64,000 bases of DNA, taken from NCBI GenBank assembly GCA_964609155.1, contig CAZSRF010000006.1:7131-71130 (forward strand). Reading direction: 5' to 3'. The position numbers and the translations under genes were made by a program. Of this stretch, positions 1 to 7,736 are shown one piece after another. This DNA comes from JAGOUU01 sp964609155. GTDB taxonomy: Bacteria > Pseudomonadota > Gammaproteobacteria > JAGOUU01. How positions within the stretch are numbered: the stretch's first letter is position 1; the number at the start of each line of letters is the position of its first letter. The notes beneath the pieces were generated by a model. The model saw nothing but the letters and a program-made list of their open reading frames with translations, was not told the origin of the DNA and did not search any database.

Positions 1-911
1 ACCAGAGGTTTTTTATCAACATTTGGACTGCTTCTAAATGTATTGCCATCTAAGAAAATATTACGACCAACCACTCGGCCTTGTGCTCCTGTAAAGGCAA
101 ACCAATTAAATCTACCATTTTTTGAATGAAAAAAACTACTACCTGGCATAGAAGGCCTAATCAATAGAGGTGTATCCATCCAATCACCTGATAAAGGCAT
201 GACTCGAAAAATGAATCCCGTCTCTGCCAATGTATATACGTTGCCTACACTACCTATCAGATTTGGTTCAATAGTAAAAGAAAGGTTATTGAAATTACTA
301 TCTAAAACTTTTAACCATCTACGTCCCCAAGAAAGAACAACTCCAGGTTCATCGTGTAATTGGTTGTTCCACCCACTTGGGTTTCGTGCGTTGACTAGAT
401 CATGAATAAACTTTTGAGTTTCTTTGCCTTTAGCGCTAGGTCCTACAACTCCTAGGGTTAACTCAAGATCATCCGCACGGTTGTTGGTAATAGTAAGAGA
501 GCGAATTGCTCCGTAAAGAAAACCGGCCCAAGGATGATCATCAGGTTGAGGTGCTTTAATGGTAATATCAGAAGGTGTATATAGGTTTTGTCCTAACGAA
601 ATAGAAATTTTACTGTTTTTATTCAAGGGGACAAAGGGAACATGTTTATTTAAAAATCTTGCTATTTTAACTGGTCTGTATGCCGAGTCAAAATATGTTA
701 AAAGAACACCACTTGTGTAATTTCGATCAGAGCCATTACCAAAGAGATCATTTTCTACAGTAAGTGTTAGAAACTGATTTCTATCAATGGCAACATTTTT
801 AGCTGGAGCATTTTTAATGAGAGTTTCACTATAATCTTTTGCGTAGCTATTATGCTGAATAAATAATGCTAAAATTATCGCACCTATGTGATGTAACTTT
901 AGTTTGCACAT
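1..911 (-). CDS. lpxR: Lipid A 3'-O-deacylase LpxR family (DUF2219), 3' end outside window
   Basis: Reading the minus strand from ATG at 911 gives 303 residues that run off the window edge. Residues 1-23 look like a signal peptide. N54-D55 and T66, within a motif resembling the family's N-D-L-F...D-x-x-Y-T-x-G, and H170 in a Q-K-F-I-H context match the residues known to matter in Salmonella LpxR. The GW-x-x-Q-L-x-D-E-P-G block that follows the His is a strong DUF2219 signature. Family members are outer-membrane beta-barrels that remove the 3' acyl chains of lipid A, which dampens TLR4 recognition. An AAGGA ribosome site precedes the ATG. The gene lies 48 bases downstream of the acyltransferase gene on the same strand, so the two may be co-transcribed. 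The truncation is due only to the window. Confidence 0.82.
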   Translation of the reverse strand, partial: MCKLKLHHIGAIILALFIQHNSYAKDYSETLIKNAPAKNVAIDRNQFLTLTVENDLFGNGSDRNYTSGVLLTYFDSAYRPVKIARFLNKHVPFVPLNKNSKISISLGQNLYTPSDITIKAPQPDDHPWAGFLYGAIRSLTITNNRADDLELTLGVVGPSAKGKETQKFIHDLVNARNPSGWNNQLHDEPGVVLSWGRRWLKVLDSNFNNLSFTIEPNLIGSVGNVYTLAETGFIFRVMPLSGDWMDTPLLIRPSMPGSSFFHSKNGRFNWFAFTGAQGRVVGRNIFLDGNTFRSSPNVDKKPL

Positions 912-959
912 TCCCTGTCCTTATCTTTGTCCTTGTCAACGGCATAAAATTAAACTGTA

Positions 960-1958
960 CTATATAATATCAGCATCGTATAGTTCAGTCTGAGTTTTAT
1001 ATTTAGTTTTGAGCTTGTATTCTTCGTAATTATATATTTTATCTTCTCCTATGGGGCGGGTTCGAAATTTTCTTGCAGCCCAAAAATACATGCTGATATC
1101 GCGGTTGATAATCTCTTCGAGGACTTTATTTAATTCTCGAGCATCGTGTTCTAAATCATAGCCGGTAATATTTAAAGGCTCGCTGATTTCTATAGTAAAT
1201 TTACTCAGATCGTCTTGATCGCGTACATAACTCAAGGCTAAAACTTGAGCATTGGTTAATCGTTTATATTTAGACAATAAAGTACTTGTTGCTGCCATTA
1301 CTCCAAAAAAAGGGACAAATACACTACGACGACGACCAAAGTCTTGATCGGGCAATAAGCCTATAGTAACTTTTTGTTGTAAAGACTTAACAATTTGGCG
1401 AATATCTTCTTTTAATATAGGGTTCTTGTATATTTTTAAACGTGCATATTGCATCATATAATTTGCAACAGGGTTGTTTAAATGTCGAAATACGGGGCGG
1501 TAGTTGTATTTTCTAACAAAAAGCTTACTTAATAATTCCTGACTTGATGCATGAGGAGTAATTAATATTAAAGGTCTACTATCAGCAAGGGCTTGCTGAA
1601 GAATATGTTCATTGTTGATAGTTAGTTTATCTTGAATCTTCTTTATGTTCTTTTCTGGCCCAAACCAGGCTAGTGCTGTTTCACATGCACCGATAGCTAA
1701 GAATTCAATGTTTTTTTTAACTAGCTCATCGATTTGAGCCGGTGATTTTTCTGGAAAACATAGAGATAAGTTAGTCTTTATAATATATCTACGCTTCGGA
1801 AAAGCATGGCAGGCTAATTTGCCAAGAGCTTTACCAAGAGAAATAAGGTTTTTGTGCGACAACTTACTTGCAAGCCATATGGTTAAAAATAATGGCCAAG
1901 TTGCAAGATATTTAGGTATAAATAGCCTCTTAAAAGAGTGTTTGTGGATTTTTGCCAT
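960..1958 (-). CDS. lpxL: Lipid A biosynthesis acyltransferase (LpxL/HtrB family)
   Basis: Protein of 332 residues, close to the usual 300-330 of the family. It has a hydrophobic N-terminal stretch (about 20-32). H136-x4-E141 is the H(X4)D/E catalytic dyad of late lipid A acyltransferases. The segment PDQDFGRRRSVFVPFFG followed by a small/Thr-rich helix is the conserved substrate region. The enzyme transfers an acyl chain from acyl-ACP to Kdo2-lipid IVA at the inner membrane. I cannot separate LpxL (lauroyl) from LpxM (myristoyl) by eye. It lies upstream of lpxR on the same strand and divergent from the heptose kinase, so this end of the window is devoted to LPS. Confidence 0.85.
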   Translation of the reverse strand: MAKIHKHSFKRLFIPKYLATWPLFLTIWLASKLSHKNLISLGKALGKLACHAFPKRRYIIKTNLSLCFPEKSPAQIDELVKKNIEFLAIGACETALAWFGPEKNIKKIQDKLTINNEHILQQALADSRPLILITPHASSQELLSKLFVRKYNYRPVFRHLNNPVANYMMQYARLKIYKNPILKEDIRQIVKSLQQKVTIGLLPDQDFGRRRSVFVPFFGVMAATSTLLSKYKRLTNAQVLALSYVRDQDDLSKFTIEISEPLNITGYDLEHDARELNKVLEEIINRDISMYFWAARKFRTRPIGEDKIYNYEEYKLKTKYKTQTELYDADII

Positions 1959-2092
1959 ATAAAAACAAATTTAGTTATAATTTTGTTCAATTATTAGTAA
2001 CATTACCATATAATTAATGCATAAATTAATTTAGTATCATCAGTAATGGATTTGTATATCTTAAAGTATATAATACGCAGTTATTGATTTTA

Positions 2093-3337
2093 ATGCAAAT
2101 GACCGACAATCTCAATTCTAACTTAAATAATATCATTCATAATAGTACCAGCACTGCTTTTAATATTCTAGTTATTGGCGATGTTATGATCGACCGTTAT
2201 TGGTTTGGTGTGCCTAAAGCGTTAGCCGATGAGGCATCTGTTGCTGTATTAGCTATTAATAGCGCTGAGGATCGTGCAGGTGGTGCGGCTAATGTAGCTT
2301 TAAATATAAAAAAATTAGGCGGAGGGGTAGCTGTTTTGGCGCCTCTTGGACAAGATTCAGATGGTGTAATTTTAACTGATATGATGAGAAGAGAAGGCAT
2401 CACTCAGTATTGGCAGTATGGAAATAGTGCTACGATCGTGAAACACCGGATGCTGAGTAAGAAACAGCAATTATTAAGGGTGGATTTTGAACAAAAATAT
2501 TGCCCTCTTGAATTAACGCAAGATGTGAAAGATATTATTGCTTTGCATAAAGTTATTATATGTTCTGATTATGATAAAGGTAGTTTAGAGAATTGTCGGA
2601 AAATTATTGCTTATGCAAAAAGCCTAGGTCTAATAGTCTTAGTAGATCCTAAAGGTACGAATTTTTCTCGATACCAAAATGCTACGATGCTTACACCAAA
2701 CTATAAAGAATTTGTTGGAGAGGTTGGTCAAGTAGATGTGCAGAATACAGCTGGTTTTCATAAAAAAGCTTTTAATTTGTTACAAAAGTTAGATTTAGAA
2801 TATCTGCTAGTAACTTGTGGTGCTGATGGTATGGTGTTATTTGGACCAGAACACTTTGTTTATTCTGCTCGATCTTATGCTAACCAGGTTTATGATGTTA
2901 CAGGTGCTGGTGATACCGTTTTAGCTTCTTTGGCTGTGTCCTTGAGCAAGAATGAAGATAAGACCTATGCTATTGAGAGGGCATCACATGCAGCGGCAGT
3001 AGTAGTTAGCCGAGTTGGAACAGGCTTTGCAACTAAAGAAGAGGTTGATAATCAAATAGCACGACACTACTCAGAAAATGAGGAAAATTATCATATAAAA
3101 AAATTTTCTGGTTCAAATAATAGAGTAATTTATACTTGGCCTGAAGATCGTTCTTTACTAACTACCAATGAAGTTGAAGAGATGCTATTGTTAAAGCAAA
3201 ATAATCCCAATGCAAAATTAACAGTACGATTAAGTCAAAAAAATTCTCCACAGTATCAGGCATTGCATACTAAAGAGCAATTATTGTATATGATTAGTAA
3301 AATTTCTCTGGTAGATGAAGTCGAATTTTGTGTTTAA
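2093..3337 (+). CDS. hldE: HldE-type heptose 7-phosphate kinase with decayed nucleotidyltransferase domain (HldE copy 1)
   Basis: PfkB/ribokinase-fold kinase that phosphorylates D-glycero-D-manno-heptose 7-phosphate at O1 in ADP-heptose synthesis. Near-complete kinase signatures are visible: GDVMIDRYW near the N-terminus, GGAANVA, an SDYDKG block, VDPKG, LTPN and the catalytic DVTGAGDT. The C-terminal 70 residues still align roughly with the start of the cytidylyl/adenylyltransferase half of HldE (RVIYT in place of KIVFTNGCFD). They lack the HxGH motif, the KRLKG motif and the KGGDY motif, and about half of the domain is missing. A second HldE at 25687 shows the opposite pattern. The start is uncertain: ATG at 2093 or 2099, or TTG at 2084, none with a clear ribosome site. 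waaA follows with one base between stop and ATG. Confidence 0.85.
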   Translation: MQMTDNLNSNLNNIIHNSTSTAFNILVIGDVMIDRYWFGVPKALADEASVAVLAINSAEDRAGGAANVALNIKKLGGGVAVLAPLGQDSDGVILTDMMRREGITQYWQYGNSATIVKHRMLSKKQQLLRVDFEQKYCPLELTQDVKDIIALHKVIICSDYDKGSLENCRKIIAYAKSLGLIVLVDPKGTNFSRYQNATMLTPNYKEFVGEVGQVDVQNTAGFHKKAFNLLQKLDLEYLLVTCGADGMVLFGPEHFVYSARSYANQVYDVTGAGDTVLASLAVSLSKNEDKTYAIERASHAAAVVVSRVGTGFATKEEVDNQIARHYSENEENYHIKKFSGSNNRVIYTWPEDRSLLTTNEVEEMLLLKQNNPNAKLTVRLSQKNSPQYQALHTKEQLLYMISKISLVDEVEFCV

Positions 3338-3338
3338 T

Positions 3339-4691
3339 ATGATTAATTATTACTTAATTAATTTTTTATATACTTTATTGTTTTTACCACTAGCAACAGC
3401 TAGGCTTTGCATTAAAGCTATAAAAAATCCCGTATATAAAAAAAGATTCTCCGAGCGTTATGCTGTGTGTTACCCGGGTGAAGGTAATGTAAAGATAGAT
3501 CTTTGGTTTCACACCGTTTCTGTGGGGGAGTTTATTGCGGCAAAATCTTTACTGCTAAAATTGCTTGATAAAACAGATAATAAAATATTAATTACCTGTA
3601 CGACACCGACAGGTTCTTACCTGATAGAAAAGTTTTTGCTGGAGTACTACTCAAAAAATCCTGAAAATAAAGAAAGGCTAGTGCATTACTATTACCCATA
3701 TGACAGCAATGTTATCTGCTCGCGTTTTCTTAAGAGATTTCAACCTAAGTTGGCTGTGTTTTTTGAAACCGAGATTTGGCCTAAAATGTTTAAGCAATTA
3801 AAAAAACATAAGATAAAACTCTTTATCATCAACGCTAGGTTATCGGAAAAGTCTTATAAGAGTTACTCTAAGTTTTTAATGTATTTTCAAAATATTTTTC
3901 CATGTATAGATTATATTGCAACTCAGGGACAGAACGATTATGAAAGATTTATTAAATTAGGAGTTTCTGCGAATAAGCTATCTGTTTTTGGTAATATAAA
4001 ATATAACCTAACTCTGCCATTAGACTTGCAAAATAAATCAGCAGAGTATAAAAAAAAATTACTAGGCAGCACGGATCACAATGCTAAAAAAATAATCCTG
4101 ATTGCAGCAAGCACTCATATTGGAGAAGATGAGATATTGTTGAATATCTACTCAAAATTAAAAAAGAAATACGATAATTTAATTTTGATTATAGTACCAA
4201 GACACCCTGAGCGGTTCCAGCATGTGTATGAATTATGTGCCAAAATTAACAATGATAGTAATGCATATACAATTTGTCGCTTTACCGAATTGGAATTGCT
4301 GAATAGATTAAATGATAATATAGATATATTTCTATTAGACACTATTGGGCAATTATTGTATTTTTATAACATCTCAGATGTTGCTTTTATAGGTGGTAGC
4401 TTGAGTCCAGTAGGTGGTCACAATCCTCTTGAGCCAGCTGTGCTAAAAGTTGCTAGTGTTATAGGTCCGAATTATCATAATTTTAGTGATATTGTAGACA
4501 ATTTACAAGAATCTCAAGGATTGTTGATTGCTAATTCGGCAGCTGATTTGCACGATAAAATGGATTTATTATTATCTGATGAGTCTTATAGAGCCAAAAT
4601 TGGCATGAATGCTTTTAATGCGATGAAACAACATCAACAAGTATTAAATAAATATTATGATCTAATAGTATCTAATTTAAGCAAACACTAA
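3339..4691 (+). CDS. waaA: 3-deoxy-D-manno-octulosonic acid (Kdo) transferase
   Basis: About 450 residues, slightly longer than the usual 420-430. An N-terminal membrane anchor is followed by the Glycos_transf_N domain (DLWFHTVSVGE, where the E is the expected catalytic base region; ITCTTPTGS; FFETEIWP) and a GT-B C-terminal half ending with GGSLSPVGGHNPLEPA. The enzyme attaches Kdo to lipid A precursor at the inner membrane and is normally essential in Gram-negatives. An upstream in-frame ATG at 3315 would overlap the previous gene by 23 bases; I prefer ATG 3339, which starts one base after that stop codon. It probably shares a transcript with the heptose kinase upstream. Confidence 0.93.
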   Translation: MINYYLINFLYTLLFLPLATARLCIKAIKNPVYKKRFSERYAVCYPGEGNVKIDLWFHTVSVGEFIAAKSLLLKLLDKTDNKILITCTTPTGSYLIEKFLLEYYSKNPENKERLVHYYYPYDSNVICSRFLKRFQPKLAVFFETEIWPKMFKQLKKHKIKLFIINARLSEKSYKSYSKFLMYFQNIFPCIDYIATQGQNDYERFIKLGVSANKLSVFGNIKYNLTLPLDLQNKSAEYKKKLLGSTDHNAKKIILIAASTHIGEDEILLNIYSKLKKKYDNLILIIVPRHPERFQHVYELCAKINNDSNAYTICRFTELELLNRLNDNIDIFLLDTIGQLLYFYNISDVAFIGGSLSPVGGHNPLEPAVLKVASVIGPNYHNFSDIVDNLQESQGLLIANSAADLHDKMDLLLSDESYRAKIGMNAFNAMKQHQQVLNKYYDLIVSNLSKH

Positions 4692-4702
4692 CAGGGAGCC
4701 AA

Positions 4703-6130
4703 GTGGAACAATTAAATCTAAAAGAATTATTCAATCATCAAAAAGAGTGCTATATTCAGCAACCTTATTCTGATTATACGCAGAGAATTAAAATACTAAA
4801 ATTATTACGTAAAGTAGTTATAAATAATAAAGATAAAATAATTACTGCAATTAATAAAGACTTTGGTTGTCGACCAGGGCATGAAACAGAAGTATTAGAA
4901 ATATTTCCTAGTTTGGAATCAATTGACTTTGCGATAAAAAATTTATTAAATTGGATGAAACTTCGAAAACATGAAACATCAAAATGGTTTTGGCCAAGCA
5001 AATCGTATGTGTTTCCTGTTCCTAAAGGTGTCATTGGGATTATATCGCCATGGAATTACCCGCTATTTTTAACGATTGCACCGTTGGTTGCTGCCTTTTC
5101 TGCAGGTAATCGTGTGATGATTAAATTGTCTGAGTACGCCCCTAATATTTCAGATGTATTGTATGAATTATTATCAACAAATTTTGTTGATTCAAAACTG
5201 GTCATAATTCGTGGAGATGCTCATGTTGCTGCAGAGTTTAGTTGTTTGCCATTTGATCATCTTTTTTTTACTGGTGCATCATCAATAGGTAAAAAAGTTA
5301 TGGCTGCAGCGAGCTCTAATCTTACGCCGGTTACATTAGAGTTAGGTGGTAAATCACCTGCTATACTTGTTCATGATGAAATAAAGCAGCATTATCTTGA
5401 CAAGATTTGGACAGGTAAAATAATGAATGCAGGGCAAACGTGCATTGCCCCTGATTACATATGGTTGCCACGAGACAAGAAATTAGATTTAAAATATCAG
5501 GCTAAAATTATAGAATACAGTAAAATAGCTGTTAGTAAAATTATTGATAATTTTTTATCAAAAGATTATTGTAGTATTATTAATAAATCTAGTTATGATC
5601 GCATTTTAAGTTTAATCGATAAAGCAGTTAAGCAGGGTGCAATCTGGTATCCTTTGGCTTCAAGTAATATATGGCATAGTGCTGATAATGGTATTTATAA
5701 AATATCACCTGGCTTATTGTTAAATGCAAATCATACTATGCAAATAATGCAAGAGGAAATCTTTGGTCCTGTCATGCCTGTGATGTGTTATGATAACATA
5801 AGGGAGCTGGTGACAATAATGCAGGTAGTTCCTAGGCCATTAGCTATGTATTTATTTACTGAAAGCGAAGAAATCCGTGATGATTTTTTAAAAAATACAA
5901 TCAGTGGAGCGTTGAGCTATAATGCTACGGTTATACACGCTGCACAAGAGTCTTTGCCTTTCGGTGGTATTGGCCAGAGTGGTATGGGTAGTTACCGCGG
6001 TAGATATGGGTTTGATACTTTTTCTGCCTTACGTCCAGTATTTAAACAATCAAGATTAGATATCTTTAGTAAGTTTTATCCGCCTAAAGTCGGATGGCAG
6101 AAAAAGTTATTAAAATTTATAATTAAATAA
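4703..6130 (+). CDS. Aldehyde dehydrogenase (class 3 / coniferyl aldehyde dehydrogenase-like)
   Basis: 475 residues with the ALDH order of motifs: IISPWNYP (cofactor pocket), FTGAS, ELGGKSP (general base Glu) and NAGQTCIAP with the catalytic Cys. The motif EEIFGPVMP and the C-terminal SLPFGGIGQSGMG follow, and a hydrophobic/basic C-terminal tail is typical of membrane-associated class 3 fatty aldehyde dehydrogenases. It oxidises aldehydes to acids with NAD(P)+; the substrate cannot be told. The GTG start at 4703 is supported by an AGGGAG ribosome site five bases upstream. It follows waaA by 11 bases and so may belong to the same operon. Confidence 0.88.
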   Translation: MEQLNLKELFNHQKECYIQQPYSDYTQRIKILKLLRKVVINNKDKIITAINKDFGCRPGHETEVLEIFPSLESIDFAIKNLLNWMKLRKHETSKWFWPSKSYVFPVPKGVIGIISPWNYPLFLTIAPLVAAFSAGNRVMIKLSEYAPNISDVLYELLSTNFVDSKLVIIRGDAHVAAEFSCLPFDHLFFTGASSIGKKVMAAASSNLTPVTLELGGKSPAILVHDEIKQHYLDKIWTGKIMNAGQTCIAPDYIWLPRDKKLDLKYQAKIIEYSKIAVSKIIDNFLSKDYCSIINKSSYDRILSLIDKAVKQGAIWYPLASSNIWHSADNGIYKISPGLLLNANHTMQIMQEEIFGPVMPVMCYDNIRELVTIMQVVPRPLAMYLFTESEEIRDDFLKNTISGALSYNATVIHAAQESLPFGGIGQSGMGSYRGRYGFDTFSALRPVFKQSRLDIFSKFYPPKVGWQKKLLKFIIK

Positions 6131-6158
6131 TCAATGTATACAAATAGAGTATATTCCA

Positions 6159-6647
6159 ATGCGTAAAAATAGTTTAACTGTTATTTTCCCTGGTACATTT
6201 GATCCTGTTACTCTTGGCCACCAAGATTTAGTTTGTCGCGCTACAAATCTTTTTGAAAAAGTTATTGTTGCAGTTGCTGACAACATTAATAAACAAACGT
6301 TGCTACCACAGGATGAGCGTGTAAGATTATGTAAAGAAGTATTCAAGTCTAATACAAATGTTTTAGTTCAAGGTTTTAAAGGGTTATTAGTTGATTTTGT
6401 TGAAAAAAACAATTGCAACACAGTAGTTCGCGGGTTGAGGGTTATTAGTGATTTTGAATATGAGTTTCAATTAGCTAATATGAACCGAAGGCTCAAGGAT
6501 GATTTTGAAACAGTATTTTTGACACCAGCAGAACAGTATTCTTTTATTTCATCTACAATGGTTCGTGAAATTTCTGCGTTAGGAGGTGATGTTAGTACTT
6601 TTGTAGCGCCTGAGGTTGTTAAGGCATTAAAATTTATGAAGAAGTAA
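6159..6647 (+). CDS. coaD: Phosphopantetheine adenylyltransferase
   Basis: 162 residues, the usual length for CoaD. The nucleotidyltransferase signature is GTFDPVTLGH with the T/HxGH pair, followed by VVRGLRVISDFEYE and the C-terminal PAEQYSFISSTMVRE, which carries the ISSTxVR motif. It transfers AMP from ATP to 4'-phosphopantetheine, the penultimate step of coenzyme A synthesis, in the cytoplasm. It follows the aldehyde dehydrogenase by 28 bases. Its 3' end overlaps the 3' end of the convergent gene on the other strand by 14 bases. Confidence 0.96.
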   Translation: MRKNSLTVIFPGTFDPVTLGHQDLVCRATNLFEKVIVAVADNINKQTLLPQDERVRLCKEVFKSNTNVLVQGFKGLLVDFVEKNNCNTVVRGLRVISDFEYEFQLANMNRRLKDDFETVFLTPAEQYSFISSTMVREISALGGDVSTFVAPEVVKALKFMKK

Positions 6648-7512
6648 TGCAAAGACGTCTACTTTTTTTTGGCCTGTGTCTATGCTCATCAGGCCCATCA
6701 TGTTCAACTTTGAGTTTAGGTGGACCAACGGTGACTAATCTCTCTACGGTTGATGGTTTAGCTGGTGTGAAATACCTCTTTAGTTCAATAGCAATATGCA
6801 AGCCTAGAGCTATAAAATCTGCTTTAAGAATAGAAATACTAGAATGTGTTACCAAGCAGTTGGAGTGAATTTTGTTTATAGTAATTTCATCTGCGAGCAA
6901 TTCAGTGTGCAGTATTAGGAGAATGATAGGAGCTCTAATAGATGAAAATGCAAATCGGAAATCTCCTTCTGTCGTTTTGTGATCCAAATGCATTATTTTG
7001 AGGTTTGTTACGGTGACTGAAGGAGAGTCTGGAGCTACTTCAGCAACAACATTGATGTGGCCAGCAGCAATCATTTCAGGCGACATTTCACTGTGCTCTA
7101 ATGTCCTAGTGTTTGCTATACCGGCACGTGTAAAATAGATATCGTTATCAGGAGTAACAACATACCTTAGGGTAAGGGGGAAAAGATTTTCACTTAACGT
7201 TGTTTTTGTTGCGTGGTCGTAGTCTCCAGTGTTAATAGCTGATGCTACTAATATGTGAAGCAATTTAATGGGGTATATAGGAATAGTTACTGCTTTTGTG
7301 CGAGTTGATGGCTGTTTTGCTTCTGCGGTGTAGCGTGTAAAAAAGGGTGCGTGATCGCTTAATAACTCATCTAAAGCCATACTTGCTGACGAAGAAAACG
7401 GGAGGGCTGAGGCAATCGAGGGCTCTGCTGGGGGTGGCAAGCTAAGCAGCTTGTTTGTTTTGCGTGATTGTAACATAAAAATTTTTGAGTTAACTAATCT
7501 ATTATTTTGCAT
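6634..7512 (-). CDS. Unknown effector-like protein, paralogue of the divergent gene at 7737; basic NLS-like C-terminus
   Basis: I do not recognise the family. ATG 7512 (or 7515) is preferred over ATG 7539 because an AGAGGAA ribosome site sits just before it. The protein has a Pro/Ser-rich N-terminus, then a globular region with LRYVV, and a helical segment (SSIRAPIILLILHTELLADE...ADFIALGLHIAIELKRYF). Parts of this line up with the divergent neighbour: RYVV, S-I/L-R-A, KA-(E/D)-(I/F)-(L/I), and P-E/S-x-x-E-x-(I/L)-V. The last 20 residues contain RHRPKKSRR, a pattern like a eukaryotic nuclear localisation signal. No catalytic motif or membrane segment was seen. Effector status is an inference from the genome context and the tail. 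Confidence 0.6.
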   Translation of the reverse strand: MQNNRLVNSKIFMLQSRKTNKLLSLPPPAEPSIASALPFSSSASMALDELLSDHAPFFTRYTAEAKQPSTRTKAVTIPIYPIKLLHILVASAINTGDYDHATKTTLSENLFPLTLRYVVTPDNDIYFTRAGIANTRTLEHSEMSPEMIAAGHINVVAEVAPDSPSVTVTNLKIMHLDHKTTEGDFRFAFSSIRAPIILLILHTELLADEITINKIHSNCLVTHSSISILKADFIALGLHIAIELKRYFTPAKPSTVERLVTVGPPKLKVEHDGPDEHRHRPKKSRRLCITSS

Positions 7513-7579
7513 CATACTTCCTCTATTAAAACGTGTCAATCAGCTTATGGACTATTTTGTCGGATAGTTTTAGCAATAG

Positions 7580-7593
7580 TTAGGACTTACGCA
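7580..7593. repeat. 14-bp sequence TTAGGACTTACGCA also found at 63835
   Basis: The same 14 bases in the same orientation occur at 63835-63848, next to a palindromic repeat and a probable insertion-sequence end. Here the motif lies between two divergent paralogues. Such a motif is typical of insertion-sequence termini or dispersed repeats, but no transposase is near this copy. A relic of a past insertion is the simplest reading. Confidence 0.5.
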
Positions 7594-7679
7594 ACAACCT
7601 ATTAAGGCTTTTTTAAGTTTAGTTGGTCATAATAATCTCAAGAAACAAGAGGTAAGGTGTGTTCGCAAAATGGTATTTA

Positions 7680-7708
7680 TTGACCAACTTTTAATGTGGC
7701 GGTATCCT
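7680..7708 (+). promoter_or_regulatory. Sigma-70-type promoter for the gene at 7737
   Basis: TTGACC (7680-7685) and TATCCT (7703-7708) are separated by 17 bases and lie about 30 bases upstream of the ATG. The -35 box sits inside an inverted repeat: AGTTGGTCA at 7621-7629 and TGACCAACT at 7681-7689. A regulator bound there could block polymerase. Confidence 0.45.
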
Positions 7709-7736
7709 TCTACTATTACAATTTCTGAGGTAACTT

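Noticed and set aside
1..911. lpxR as a truncated pseudogene
   Set aside because: The reading frame is open to the window edge and catalytic residues are present; the cut is artificial.
2084..3337. HldE copy 1 as a frameshifted pseudogene
   Set aside because: The frame is intact to the stop, kinase motifs are conserved and waaA follows directly, so this is gradual domain loss and not a recent break.
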